A stretch of DNA of 64,000 nt from the NCBI RefSeq assembly GCF_024637375.1, contig NZ_JAGXFK010000046.1, forward strand, positions 17,047 to 81,046. Direction: 5' to 3'. Of this stretch, positions 41,905-51,851 are shown piece by piece (the stretch's first letter is position 1; the number at the start of each line of letters is the position of its first letter). This stretch comes from Sediminimonas sp. Its GTDB lineage: Bacteria; Pseudomonadota; Alphaproteobacteria; Rhodobacterales; Rhodobacteraceae. A model generated the notes under the pieces. It was not told the origin of the DNA and did no database searches. It saw only the letters and a program-made list of their open reading frames with translations. Both the position numbers and the translations under genes were made by a program.

Positions 41905-44900
41905 TCAGTAGTCGCGCTCCAGGAATACGCCCAGGCCGGTGTCGCCCTCTGACCCGAGACGCCCGCGCACGGTGATGTTCCGACTGACATCGAGGTTGAT
42001 ATTGATCTCGGTGCGGCCCTGGGTATCGACCACCACGTTGGTATAGATATTTTCCGAAATGTACTTGCCCGCCCGTGCCTGCGCCTGGCCGTTCGCGTCG
42101 GTGGTCAGGTCGAGGTTGTCGAGCCCCGCGCCGCTGCGCAGGCGTTCGGATACCCCTGCGCCGCCCTGCCCGGACAAAGTGCGCAGCGCATTGGCCAGTC
42201 GCAACGCCTGCAGCGGCGAGATATCGGTGACGCCGCGCCCGAACAACAGCAGCGACAGCACCTCGTCGCGCGGCAATTCGGGGCGGGATGTCAGCTCCAG
42301 CTCGGGCGAAGATGCCGGGCCGCTGATGCCGATGCGCACATCGGTGCTGTCGACGCGGCTCTGGGCGGTGAAACGGATGAACGGGTCGAAGGCGCCCCGC
42401 AGACTGATCAGCCCCTGGCTCAGTTCCAGGCGCCGGCCGAGGATTTCGAGCCGCCCGCGTATCAGGTTGAACCGCCCTTGCGGGATCAGATCGGCGGTGG
42501 TGCCGGTCAGGCGGATCTGCCCGCCCAGTTCGGCATCCATCCCGCGGCCGCGCACGAAGATGCGCGCCGGGGCCCGTATCAGCAGGTCGACCGGGTACGC
42601 AGGCCCGGCGGCGCGTGGGGACGCGCCGGCGTTGCCGGCGATCCCGGCCCGTACGCGGGTGCGATGGACGTCGGCGGGTTCGCCCACATGGCGCAGGCCG
42701 GGCAGGTCGCCATAGCTGGGACCGCTGGTTTCGGGCACGCGCATCTCGACCTCGCCCAGCGTGATTTGCCCGCCGATGCGCGCGCCGCCGGCCAGCGGGC
42801 CGCGTATGGTCAGGTTGCCGTCGGCCGTGGTCCTGAAAAGCCCCGGCTCGCTGATCTTTGCCCGGCGCAGGTCCAGTGCGAGGTCTGCGTCGAACGGTGG
42901 CCCCAGAGTCACCGGGCCCGAAAGCCGCACCCGCCCGCCGCTGGAAAGCGCCGAGGTCACGTCCAGGTCGGCACGCCCCTGTGCCAGCCGTGCTTGCCCA
43001 TCTATCTGGCCAAGCGCGAGACGCAGGTCGGGCAGGGTCAGCCGCGCGCCCTCGGTCGAAATTGTCCCCGACAACGCCGCCAGGCCGGGTGCCCCGTCAA
43101 GCCTCAGGTCGAACCGCGCCGTGCCCGATAATCTGCGCGGACGGATCTGCGCGTTGGCCAACGCCAGCGGTGCCTGCCCGGTGATTGCCAGATCGGCGCG
43201 CGATGCGTCCTGTGCGGCAGTGCCTTCGGCGCGCATCTGCGTGCCGCCGGGCCCCGTGGCATCGACCGTCAGTGACCACGGACCGCCGGTGTGGTCGGCG
43301 GTGATCGTTGCGCTTGCCGGCCCGCGGAACCCGTCGGCCAGCAGCCCCAGGTCCGACAGCCGGGCCGAAAGCTGCGCTTGCCCGCGAGCGGCCCCCAGAT
43401 GCGCGCGCCCGTCGAGGCGCAGCGCCGGGTTGGACATCTCCAGCGCCTCCAGCGTCGTGCCATCGGTATCGCGGAGCGCATCAACCGACAACGTGGTGGT
43501 GCCGCGTAGCAGCGGGTCGAGGGTGGCGTCACCGATGGCGATGTCGCGCGTCTCGCCGTCGAGCGTCAGGTCGAAGCCGCCGGAAACAGGCTGGATCGTG
43601 CCGCGCAGCGCGATATCGGCGCGGCCGCGCAACGGCCGCCCGACGAGAGCGTCGAAACGCGACAGGTCTTGCGCCTGGGCGCGCAGGTCGGTGTCGGCCG
43701 ACAGGTCCACCGTTCCTTCGACGCCGCGCAATGTCATGTCGCCCGACAGTTCATAGTCGCTGCCCGCCAGCGCCAGCCCCGTCAGCCTGAGCGGGGAGCC
43801 TGGCGACCAGTCCGCCCGCGCCGTGGCGCGCAGGTCGGGGCCGAGCGCGCGCGCCAGTGCCGGATCGGACGGGGCCAGCCCCGACAGCCGCGCCTTCAAG
43901 TCCACTTCGGCCAGCCCCGGCGTGCTCTGCAACCCACGGCGCAGCAGACCGGTCGCGGTCAGCGTGGCTTCGGCCAGCGACAGGTCGGGGCGGTCAATGC
44001 TTCGCGCGCTGATTTCGGCATCGAGTCTGTCGTTCCTGTCGGCATCGAAATCGAGCGAGATCTTCGCGCCCTCGATCGTGGTGCGCGGCCCCGCCAGCGG
44101 CAGCAGCACGGGCGCGCCATCGGGGGCGGCGATTTGTCCGGTCAGCGCCAGCCGCTCGGGCCATCCGTCGGCGGCGATCCGGCCCGCGCCGCGCAGGGAA
44201 ATGGCGCGCGCATGCAGCGCCAGCCGGTCGAGCGTGAACGCCCCGTCGCCATGATGCGCCCCTGCAACCCGAAGCGTGATGTCGGGGCCGAAAAAGGCGC
44301 GGTAGTCGGGCGCGAAAAGCGGCGCGATGTCGCCGCCGATATCCAGCGCGAAAGCTTGTGGAACCGGGCCGGCCGCGTCGGTCGCTGTCTGCGCCTGCTT
44401 GTCGCCGCCCAGTGTGAGGGTGCCCGCAAGCCGCTCTTGCCCCGAGGTGGCGAGCGTGATCTGCGCCGTGTAGTCGCTTATCGGCCCGGTGCCCTTGGCG
44501 CTGAGCGCCACCGCGGGCTGGCCGGGTATATTCAGCAGGGTGGCCGCAATGCCACTCGCTGCCTCGTGCGCATCGAGGTCCAGCGACAGAACCCGGTCGT
44601 CGTTGGAATAGGCAGCGTCAAGCCGCAGTACCCCTTCGCGCCCGTCGATGCGTTTGAGCGACAGATTGGCCTGTCCCGTCCCGCCTTCGAGCGACAGCGC
44701 GGCCTTGAGCGCGACCACCGCCCGCTGGCCCAGAACGGCCTTGCCGAGGGTGACCTTGTCGGCCGACAATTCGCCGATCTTTACCGAAACCGGCAACTCG
44801 GGCAGCGCAAAGGGCGCGCGCGCCTGCGGATCGGGTGGTGTGGGCGCGGCCGGCAGCGGCGGGCGCGTCAGCGTGATCGACTTGGCGCTGAGTGCGGTCA

Positions 44901-45228
44901 CGTCCAGCCGCCCGCCCAGCAGCGCGGTGCGACTCCATTCCAGCTCGGCTTCCTTTATTGTCAGCCATGTGCCTTCGGGGTCGGAAAAGGTGATCGTCTC
45001 GACCGTGGCGTGCGAACTCAGCGCGCCCTCGAACCCGATCACCCGCACCCGGCGCTCCGGTGCCGACAGGGCATCTTCGAGAACACCTTCCAAAAAGCTG
45101 CGCCCGTCGCGCGGCCCGGCCGTATCGGCCGCGTCATCCTGTGCGCGGGCGGCAAGGGGCATCGCCGCGAGCAGCGCCGCCAGCACCAAGGCGATCATGC
45201 GTGGTATCATCAACCGTGTCTGCCTCAT
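41905..45228 (-). CDS. tamB: Translocation and assembly module protein TamB
   Basis: A 1107-residue periplasm-spanning protein. A signal/anchor segment at residues 7-29 ends in AARAQ. Most of the chain is repetitive beta-helix-like sequence, and the last 350 residues form the TamB (DUF490) C-terminal domain with RGRLEILGRRLELSQGLISLRG and ISGPASSPELELTSRPELPRDEVLSLLLFGR. It works with TamA in outer-membrane protein assembly and, in current models, phospholipid transport. Its start ATG 45228 overlaps the tamA stop (TGATG). Confidence 0.95.
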   Translation of the reverse strand: MRQTRLMIPRMIALVLAALLAAMPLAARAQDDAADTAGPRDGRSFLEGVLEDALSAPERRVRVIGFEGALSSHATVETITFSDPEGTWLTIKEAELEWSRTALLGGRLDVTALSAKSITLTRPPLPAAPTPPDPQARAPFALPELPVSVKIGELSADKVTLGKAVLGQRAVVALKAALSLEGGTGQANLSLKRIDGREGVLRLDAAYSNDDRVLSLDLDAHEAASGIAATLLNIPGQPAVALSAKGTGPISDYTAQITLATSGQERLAGTLTLGGDKQAQTATDAAGPVPQAFALDIGGDIAPLFAPDYRAFFGPDITLRVAGAHHGDGAFTLDRLALHARAISLRGAGRIAADGWPERLALTGQIAAPDGAPVLLPLAGPRTTIEGAKISLDFDADRNDRLDAEISARSIDRPDLSLAEATLTATGLLRRGLQSTPGLAEVDLKARLSGLAPSDPALARALGPDLRATARADWSPGSPLRLTGLALAGSDYELSGDMTLRGVEGTVDLSADTDLRAQAQDLSRFDALVGRPLRGRADIALRGTIQPVSGGFDLTLDGETRDIAIGDATLDPLLRGTTTLSVDALRDTDGTTLEALEMSNPALRLDGRAHLGAARGQAQLSARLSDLGLLADGFRGPASATITADHTGGPWSLTVDATGPGGTQMRAEGTAAQDASRADLAITGQAPLALANAQIRPRRLSGTARFDLRLDGAPGLAALSGTISTEGARLTLPDLRLALGQIDGQARLAQGRADLDVTSALSSGGRVRLSGPVTLGPPFDADLALDLRRAKISEPGLFRTTADGNLTIRGPLAGGARIGGQITLGEVEMRVPETSGPSYGDLPGLRHVGEPADVHRTRVRAGIAGNAGASPRAAGPAYPVDLLIRAPARIFVRGRGMDAELGGQIRLTGTTADLIPQGRFNLIRGRLEILGRRLELSQGLISLRGAFDPFIRFTAQSRVDSTDVRIGISGPASSPELELTSRPELPRDEVLSLLLFGRGVTDISPLQALRLANALRTLSGQGGAGVSERLRSGAGLDNLDLTTDANGQAQARAGKYISENIYTNVVVDTQGRTEININLDVSRNITVRGRLGSEGDTGLGVFLERDY

Positions 45229-47048
45229 CAGAACGCCTGCCCGATGCCGATGTAGATCTGCATGCCGTCGCCGGTGCGCCCTTCGACCGGCGCCGCCAGG
45301 TCCAGCCGCAGCGGCCCCACCGGCGTGTCATAGCGCAGGCCCAGCCCCGCCCCGGCGTGCCAGTCGCCCGACCCGGCGAAGCTGCCGTCGGCGCCGATAT
45401 AGCCCGCGTCGGCAAAGCCGACCACGCCGATCTTGCCGCTCAGCCCGAGGCGTAACTCGGCCGACACCCCCGCGAAGGAGCGCCCGCCGGTTTGTCCTCC
45501 GCCGGCCTGCGGGACGCCCAGCGATTGGTAGGGCTGGCCGCGCACCGTGCCGCCGCCGCCGGAATAGAACTGCATCCTCGGCGGCGTGTCGTCGAGCGCC
45601 GGCCCGACCACCGTGCCAAGCTGAAGGCGCCCGGCCAGCACGGTGCGATCGCGGGCGCCAAACGCGCGGTAGGCGCGGGCGTCGGCCACCAGTCGCGCGC
45701 CGGCACCGCTGCCGCCGCTCACCCGGACAAAGGGCTCGGCTTCAAGCGACAGGTAGGTGCCCGCCTTGGGCGAAAGCGTATCGTCGCGCCTGTCCCACAA
45801 CAGGGTGCCGGGCAGGCTGACCAGGGTGAAGTTGCGCCGGCCCAGGGCATCGTTGACCTCGGAATAGCTGACATCGAGGCCAAGCTCGCCGCTCAGCGTG
45901 TCGCTGAAACGCCGGGTTATGCCGCCGCCCAGGCTGACTTCGCGGGTGGTATACTCGGGCTCGTGCAGGTCCTCGGCATCGGCATGCAGGAACAGGCCGG
46001 TATCGGGCCCCAGGATCGCCGGCTTGTCCAGGCGCACGCCAAGCTCGATATCCGCGCCGCCGCTTTCGCCGCCGATCCCGCCGATTACCCCTTCGAGGCG
46101 CAGCCGCTCGGCCCCGCCCATCAGATTGCGATGCACCCAGTAGCTCGACAGGCGCAGCCCCTCCAGCGACGACAACTCGGCCCCCGCGCCGATGCGACGG
46201 GGTTTTTCATCGACCACGGTCGCGGTGATGTCGAGCCGATCATCGGCGCGCGGCGCGTCCGCCTCGCGCAGGACGACCGACCGGAACGCACTGGTGCTGC
46301 GCAGACGCTTGGCTGCGGTTTCGACGGCGTCGGGCGTGAAAACCGTGCCTTCCGGCAGCCCGGCGATGGCCCGGATGCGCTCGGCGCGCACGGCGCTGCC
46401 GGGGGTGACGACAAGACGTCCAAAGCGCAGGCGCGGCCCCGGGGCCAGCCGGATACGTGCCGAAAGCCGGGCGCTTGGGTGGTCGGCGGTGACCTGTTGC
46501 GCGGCGATCCGGGTCTTGGCGTGCCCGGTGGCGCGCCAGTCCCCGACGGCCTGGCGGATGGCCCCGCGCAGGGCCGCGGCGCGCGCGGGTTCGCCGCGGC
46601 GCGCGTCCTCGGGCAGGGCCGAGCCGGGTGCGCGCGGTGCAATGCGAACCTCGCCGAAACGGAACCGCGGGCCGGGGTCTATGGTGATGTCGACCTGTTC
46701 GATGCGCGGCGGCGGCGACAGTGGCGGGATGCGCGCGGCCTCTTGCCCGTCGATACGGATCGAGACCGTGCCGCCGTAATGCCCGGTGCCGTAAAGCACT
46801 TCCACCAGCCCGGCGTAATCGGCCAGTGCCGCCGAGATCAGGTCTTGCGGGTCTGTGCGCCCGTCCCGGCGCGCGGAAAAAAGCGTCGAGGTCGCTTTGA
46901 GCGCGGGCTCCAGTTGTGCGCCCTCTTCCGGCGTCGCGCCCACCAGCGACAGGCGCAACCGTTCCAGCGCCATGCCCGGCCCGGCCCATGCCAGCGCCAG
47001 CAGCAGGACCAGGTTACCGAGGCCGAATTTGCGATACGCGGCGGTCAT
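45228..47048 (-). CDS. tamA: Outer-membrane assembly protein TamA (Omp85 family)
   Basis: A 606-residue Omp85 protein. A signal peptide (cleavage near GMA-LE, about residue 28) is followed by POTRA domains to about residue 280 and a 16-strand barrel with GGGGTVRGQPYQSLG, the Omp85 lid-loop (V/I-R-G) motif. The C-terminus ends in Phe (IYIGIGQAF), as barrel proteins do. The start is ATG 47048; in-frame starts farther upstream add no signal-peptide quality. It precedes and overlaps tamB. Confidence 0.92.
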   Translation of the reverse strand: MTAAYRKFGLGNLVLLLALAWAGPGMALERLRLSLVGATPEEGAQLEPALKATSTLFSARRDGRTDPQDLISAALADYAGLVEVLYGTGHYGGTVSIRIDGQEAARIPPLSPPPRIEQVDITIDPGPRFRFGEVRIAPRAPGSALPEDARRGEPARAAALRGAIRQAVGDWRATGHAKTRIAAQQVTADHPSARLSARIRLAPGPRLRFGRLVVTPGSAVRAERIRAIAGLPEGTVFTPDAVETAAKRLRSTSAFRSVVLREADAPRADDRLDITATVVDEKPRRIGAGAELSSLEGLRLSSYWVHRNLMGGAERLRLEGVIGGIGGESGGADIELGVRLDKPAILGPDTGLFLHADAEDLHEPEYTTREVSLGGGITRRFSDTLSGELGLDVSYSEVNDALGRRNFTLVSLPGTLLWDRRDDTLSPKAGTYLSLEAEPFVRVSGGSGAGARLVADARAYRAFGARDRTVLAGRLQLGTVVGPALDDTPPRMQFYSGGGGTVRGQPYQSLGVPQAGGGQTGGRSFAGVSAELRLGLSGKIGVVGFADAGYIGADGSFAGSGDWHAGAGLGLRYDTPVGPLRLDLAAPVEGRTGDGMQIYIGIGQAF

Positions 47049-47196
47049 ACCCGTTGCCCTGTTTCTCGGCGCACGCATTCGCGGGCGCGCCGACTCGTCA
47101 CACCCCATGAGTAAGGATAGCGCGATCCGGAGGAAAGCGACATTCGTCTTCTGTGGCGCAACCGCGCAACGTTTCGCTTGCTTGCGCGGCGCGATA

Positions 47197-48678
47197 TCAG
47201 ACCGTGATCATGCGTAGCAGCAGGAAAATGCCCCCCGACAACAGCGCCGCGGCGGGCACCGTGACCAGCCAGGCGGCGATGATGGTCATGAAATGGCTGC
47301 GGCGCACCAGCTTGCGGCGGCGGCGCTCTTCGGGGGCGACGCGCATCTTCGGCGCACGCTGGGCGTTGTCGCGGCGGAACCGCCGCTCGTTGTGCCATTC
47401 GCGGTAGAACCCCACGCCGAACACCGCGCCCACGGCGATATGGGTCGAACTGACCGGCAATCCCAGCCAGCTTGCGACGATAACGGTGATCGCGGCGCTG
47501 AGGGCGACGCAATAGGCCCGCATCGGGTTGAGCCGGGTGATCTGGCTGCCGACCATGCGGATCAGCTTGGGGCCGAACAGGAACAACCCGAAAGATATGC
47601 CGAACGCTCCGATGACCATCACCCAGACCGGGATGGCCACGTTGCCGGCCGCCGCGCCGTCGCGCGCGGCATGGACGATGGCGGCCAGTGGCCCCACCGC
47701 GTTGGCCACGTCGTTGGCGCCGTGGGCGAAGCTCAACATCGCCGCCGAAAAGATCAGCGGCAGGCTGAACAGCGTCTTGAGCGACTTGTTGCGGTTCTCC
47801 ATCCCCTCCGACTGGCGCCGGATCAGCGGCCGGGCCAGCATGTAGACGGCCACCGCCGCTGCCAGCCCGATGGCCAGGCTGGTGCCAACGTCTATGTGGA
47901 TGACCCGCTTGAGCCCCTTGAGCGCCAGGTAGGCCGCGAAAGCCCCTGCCATGACCGCGACCAGCACCGGCACCCAGCGACGTGCGGCTGCGATCTTGTC
48001 GTCGCGGTAGATGATCCTGGCCTTGATGAAGGCGAGGAACGCGGCCGCGATCACCCCACCCAGGACCGGGGAGATCACCCAGCTCGCGGCAATGGCGGCC
48101 ATCGTCGACCAATTGACCGCGGCCAGCCCCGCGGCGGCGATGCCCGCCCCCATCACGCCGCCCACCACCGAATGGGTCGTCGAGACCGGTGCGCCGATCC
48201 AGGTGGCGAGGTTGATCCACAGTGCGGCGCTCATCAGCGCCGCCATCATCGCCCAGATGAAGGTCGTTCGCGCGGCGATGCCTGCCGGGTCGATGATGCC
48301 CTTGGAAATGGTCGCGACCACGTCACCGCCGGCCAGCAGTGCGCCGGCGCTTTCGCAAACCGCCGCGATCACGATGGCACCGCCCATGCTCAGCGCGTTG
48401 GCCCCGACGGCGGGCGCCATGTTGTTGGCGACATCGTTGGCCCCGATGTTGAGCGCCATGTAGGCGCCGAACACCGCTGCCGCCACGACCACCAGGTTGC
48501 CCGGGCTCTGATCCAGGAAAACCGCGGCGATCAGCCCGGCCGCCGCCATGAAGACCAGTGCCACCCCCGGCGCCACCAGCGGGCGCGCGACATGCGCGGT
48601 GGCATACTCGACCTGCGATATCCGGTCGAGATCCTTGTCGAGAGTTTTCCAGCCCTTGCGCCGCGGTGTCCCGGCCAT
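47197..48678 (-). CDS. pit: Inorganic phosphate transporter, Pit family
   Basis: A 493-residue inner-membrane transporter that takes up phosphate (often as a metal-phosphate) with protons. Two duplicated Pit signatures are present: MALNIGANDVANNMAPAVGA in the N half and LSFAHGANDVANAVGPLAAI in the C half. The paired VSTTHSVVGGVMG and VSSTHIAVGAVFG segments are also there. AGGGGGG precedes ATG 48678. No pho box or phoU was seen next to it. Confidence 0.95.
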   Translation of the reverse strand: MAGTPRRKGWKTLDKDLDRISQVEYATAHVARPLVAPGVALVFMAAAGLIAAVFLDQSPGNLVVVAAAVFGAYMALNIGANDVANNMAPAVGANALSMGGAIVIAAVCESAGALLAGGDVVATISKGIIDPAGIAARTTFIWAMMAALMSAALWINLATWIGAPVSTTHSVVGGVMGAGIAAAGLAAVNWSTMAAIAASWVISPVLGGVIAAAFLAFIKARIIYRDDKIAAARRWVPVLVAVMAGAFAAYLALKGLKRVIHIDVGTSLAIGLAAAVAVYMLARPLIRRQSEGMENRNKSLKTLFSLPLIFSAAMLSFAHGANDVANAVGPLAAIVHAARDGAAAGNVAIPVWVMVIGAFGISFGLFLFGPKLIRMVGSQITRLNPMRAYCVALSAAITVIVASWLGLPVSSTHIAVGAVFGVGFYREWHNERRFRRDNAQRAPKMRVAPEERRRRKLVRRSHFMTIIAAWLVTVPAAALLSGGIFLLLRMITV

Positions 48679-48742
48679 TGCGCCCCCCTGCCCGATGCGC
48701 CGGGGCTTACGGTGGCCCGCTGGCCGGCGCAAGGCGTGGGCG

Positions 48743-49222
48743 TTACAATCCGTTAGCTGGATGTTGCAATGTGGACAAAAAGTCACGCAAGCCGGGCGCG
48801 TCGACGATCTCGGCGGCTTCTGCGGGGCGCACCCAGCGGCGCGTCCGGCAATCGGCCTCGGGAAAATCATCGGTCACTTCCAGCACGTCGAGCGCGAAGA
48901 CATGGGTTTCGACCATCGCCCGCGCGCCGTTGTCGAACACCTTTTCGTAGTCGAAGGTGCCGATGGCCTCGTTGCTGGCGACGGCACTCTTCACGCCGGC
49001 CTCTTCCCAGGCTTCCTGCAACGCGGCGCCCGGGGCATCGAGCCCGTCGATGGGCCAGCCCTTGGGCAATATCCAGCGCCCGGTGCCGCGCGAGGTGACC
49101 AGCAGGATGCGCCTGTCCGCGCCCTCGCCGCGCCGGCACAGCGCCGCCACCTGAAAGCCCTTCGGGCGTACCAGCAATGGGCGCACGACCTCGGCCCACG
49201 CCCGTTTCAATCCGTCATGCAT
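48743..49222 (-). CDS. Nudix hydrolase, DIPP-like
   Basis: A 159-residue Nudix protein. ATG 49222 is preceded by an AGGATT-like site. The Nudix box region reads PKGWPIDGLDAPGAALQEAWEEAGV: the EExG end is kept, but the usual upstream Glu and Arg are replaced, as is common in proteins like diphosphoinositol polyphosphate hydrolases. The substrate is unknown. The upstream DNA carries a short tandem repeat (49260-49305) that also lies inside a longer in-frame extension, which I do not believe is translated. Confidence 0.87.
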   Translation of the reverse strand: MHDGLKRAWAEVVRPLLVRPKGFQVAALCRRGEGADRRILLVTSRGTGRWILPKGWPIDGLDAPGAALQEAWEEAGVKSAVASNEAIGTFDYEKVFDNGARAMVETHVFALDVLEVTDDFPEADCRTRRWVRPAEAAEIVDAPGLRDFLSTLQHPANGL

Positions 49223-49259
49223 GAATCCTGTGCCGCTTTCTGCTCGTTCCGCGCATTCT

Positions 49260-49305
49260 GGCTGCGCGTTTTGGTTTGTTTTGGCTGCGCATTCTGGTTT
49301 GTTTT
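49260..49305. repeat. Tandem 23-bp direct repeat upstream of the Nudix gene
   Basis: Two copies of a 23-base unit run head to tail, GGCTGCGCGTTTTGGTTTG plus four bases (49260-49282) and a near copy (49283-49305), differing at two positions. Part of a third copy precedes them at about 49250. It lies about 40 bases upstream of the Nudix start codon, in its probable promoter region. Confidence 0.7.
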
Positions 49306-49376
49306 GCAGGCGATGATACACTTTTCGCCCGAAAAACGCAAAGCCGCGCCCGCCGGGGCCGGCCTTTGCCGCCCGT

Positions 49377-51830
49377 TCAACGCCCGCGGCGCTTGGTGCG
49401 CAGGGTCGGATCGGCTTCTGTCGGGTCGTCGGGCCAGGGGTGGCGCGGGTACTGCCCGCGCATGTCCTTGCGCACGTCCGCGTAGGAGGTGACCCAGAAA
49501 CCGGGGATGTCCATCGTTGTCTGCAACGGTCGCCCCGCGGGCGACAGCAGCGTCACCCGCAGCGGTTGCCCGGCGACGGTGGGATGCGTGGTCTGGCCGA
49601 ACATCTCTTGCAGGCGCAGCGCGATCTCGGGCGCCTCGCCGGAATAGTCGATCGGAATCCGCCGGCCCAGTGGCGTGGTGAAATGCGCCGGCGCCTCGCG
49701 GTCAACAAGCTGCATCTGGCGATGATCCAGCATCGCGCGCAGGGCAGACAGGATGTCGAAATCCTTCCACTCCTGCGCCGAGCGCACGCCGGCCAGGAAG
49801 GGTAGCAGCCAGTCCTCCAGCGTGTCCAGCAGCGCCGCGTCGCTCATGTCCGGCAGGTCGGCACCGCGCGCCCGCACCAGCGCCACGCGGGCCAAGAGGC
49901 GCCGCGCGGCATCCGACGGGAAAAGCCCCAGTTCGCGCACGCCATCGAGCATGGCGCGCGCGATGGCGTCGGCGGGGGCGTCTTTCCACACCCGGTCATC
50001 AAGCACCATCGCCCCCAGCCGCTCCTGCCGGCGCGCCACGACGCGGCGGTCGCGGCGCGACCATTCGCACAGCGCGACCCATGCGATGGTGTCCCCGAAC
50101 AACGCCCTGATTTCGCCCTGCCCGATGGCCACGGCCTGCCGGATGCGGGCCTCGCGGGGGTTGCCGTCGGTATCGGTAACCACGATGAACGGGCTGTCCG
50201 CCAGCGGGTCGGCCTCGTCGAGCACCGCGCCCTTGCCCCCCGACAGCACGAAACGCGGCGCGCTGCCCTTGCGGCGCTGCCCGATGCGGTCGGGATAGGC
50301 CATCGCGGCCATCTCGGCAGGGCTGGCGGAAGTGCCGGGCGCGCCCTTGGCCAGCGCGCGCAGGCGCCGCGCCTCGGCGTTGATGCGCTCGACCGCGGCG
50401 CGGTTGGCGGGGTGCGGGTGGCTGTCATCGTATCCTTTCGGATCAGCCAGCGCCGCCAGCCTGAGCGACAGGTCCACCGGCGCGCCGCGCGGCAGCGGGT
50501 CGCGGTCCGACAGCAGCGCGGCCAGTGGCGCGGCCTGCGTGCCGGCACAGGCCAGCATGTGCGCCAGCCGCGGATGCAGAGGCAGCCCCGCCAGCGCCCG
50601 GCCGTGCGCGGTGATGCGGTCCTTTGCATCCAGTGCGCCCAGCATCCGCAGCAGCGCCTGCGCCTGCGCCAGCGCGCCGGGGTTGGGCGGGGTGAGAAAC
50701 GGCAGATCGTCGGGCGCGGCGCCCCACAGCGCCAGTTCCAGCGCCAGGTCGCACAGGTCGGCGGCCTCGATTTCGGCCGGGGGGTAGGCGGGCAGCGCGC
50801 CCTCGGCGCCCCTGGTCCACATCCGGTAGGCGCGCCCGGGTGCCACGCGCCCGGCGCGCCCCGCCCGTTGCGCGGCCTCGGCGCGGGTGACGGGCTCGGT
50901 CACCAGCCGCGACATGCCTGCGCCCGGGTCGAACCGCGCCCGCCGCGCGCGCCCGGCATCGACCACCACGCGAATATCCTCGATGGTCAGCGATGTCTCG
51001 GCGATGGCGGTGGCCAGCACCACCTTTCTGCCGCTCGGCAGGGGCGCGATGGCGGCGCGTTGCGCGGCGAAATCCATGGCGCCGAACAGCGGGCACAGCG
51101 TGCAGTTCCCGGGCAGGCGGCCGACAAGCGCGGCTTGCGTGCGGCGTATTTCCGCCTCGCCGGGCAGGAAGACCAGCACGCCGCCCTCGGTTTCCGTCAC
51201 CGCCTGATCGACCAGATCGGCGGTCGCCGCCTCCAGCCGGGCGCCCTTGGGCAGGGGCGTATCACGCCAGCGGATGTCGACCGGGTGGGTGCGCCCCTGC
51301 GCGGTGATCACCGGCGCGTCGCCCATAAGTGCCGCCACCGGGGCGGCGTCGAGCGTGGCCGACATCACCAGCAGCACCAGATCCTCGCGGAGCGCGCCCG
51401 CCAGTTCGAGGCACAGCGCCAGCCCCAGATCGGCGTTGAACGAGCGTTCGTGGAACTCGTCGAAGATCACCGCGCCGATGCCGGTCAGTTCCGGGTCTGA
51501 CTGGATCATGCGGGTCAGAATGCCCTCGGTCACCACCTCGATGCGCGTCTGCCCGGACGTTTTCGAAGCCCCGCGCATGCGGTAACCGACGCGCTGGCCC
51601 ACCGGTTCGCCCAGGGTCTGTGCCATCCGTTCGGCGGCGGCGCGCGCGGCCAGGCGGCGCGGCTCCAGCATCAGGATGCGGCCTTTGACGTGGTCTGCCG
51701 CCATCAACGCCAGCGGCACGCGCGTTGTCTTGCCGGCGCCCGGCTCGGCCTGCAGCACCGCGCGCCGGCGTGTTGTCAGCGCCTCGACAAGTTCGGGCAG
51801 GACGTCGTCGATGGGCAGGCGGTCTTGCAT
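49377..51830 (-). CDS. hrpB: ATP-dependent RNA helicase HrpB
   Basis: An 817-residue DEAH-type helicase. Walker A is AEPGAGKTTRVP, the DExH box is VIFDEFHERS, motif III is MSATLD, and motif VI includes EAAQRAGRAGRVAPG. The HrpB-specific C-terminal domain ends with the TPLGRRIPIDYSGEAPEIALRLQEMFG and FWVTSYADVRKDMRGQYPRHPWPDDP segments. ATG 51830 has AGGAAG 11 bases upstream; a GTG at 51842 is a poorer choice. It is not essential in most bacteria, and its RNA target is unknown. Confidence 0.96.
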   Translation of the reverse strand: MQDRLPIDDVLPELVEALTTRRRAVLQAEPGAGKTTRVPLALMAADHVKGRILMLEPRRLAARAAAERMAQTLGEPVGQRVGYRMRGASKTSGQTRIEVVTEGILTRMIQSDPELTGIGAVIFDEFHERSFNADLGLALCLELAGALREDLVLLVMSATLDAAPVAALMGDAPVITAQGRTHPVDIRWRDTPLPKGARLEAATADLVDQAVTETEGGVLVFLPGEAEIRRTQAALVGRLPGNCTLCPLFGAMDFAAQRAAIAPLPSGRKVVLATAIAETSLTIEDIRVVVDAGRARRARFDPGAGMSRLVTEPVTRAEAAQRAGRAGRVAPGRAYRMWTRGAEGALPAYPPAEIEAADLCDLALELALWGAAPDDLPFLTPPNPGALAQAQALLRMLGALDAKDRITAHGRALAGLPLHPRLAHMLACAGTQAAPLAALLSDRDPLPRGAPVDLSLRLAALADPKGYDDSHPHPANRAAVERINAEARRLRALAKGAPGTSASPAEMAAMAYPDRIGQRRKGSAPRFVLSGGKGAVLDEADPLADSPFIVVTDTDGNPREARIRQAVAIGQGEIRALFGDTIAWVALCEWSRRDRRVVARRQERLGAMVLDDRVWKDAPADAIARAMLDGVRELGLFPSDAARRLLARVALVRARGADLPDMSDAALLDTLEDWLLPFLAGVRSAQEWKDFDILSALRAMLDHRQMQLVDREAPAHFTTPLGRRIPIDYSGEAPEIALRLQEMFGQTTHPTVAGQPLRVTLLSPAGRPLQTTMDIPGFWVTSYADVRKDMRGQYPRHPWPDDPTEADPTLRTKRRGR

Positions 51831-51851
51831 CGGGTTGCGCACTTCCTGTGA

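Noticed and set aside
43669..45255. A 528-codon open frame antisense to tamB
   Set aside because: No domain or start site, and TamB reads perfectly on the other strand.
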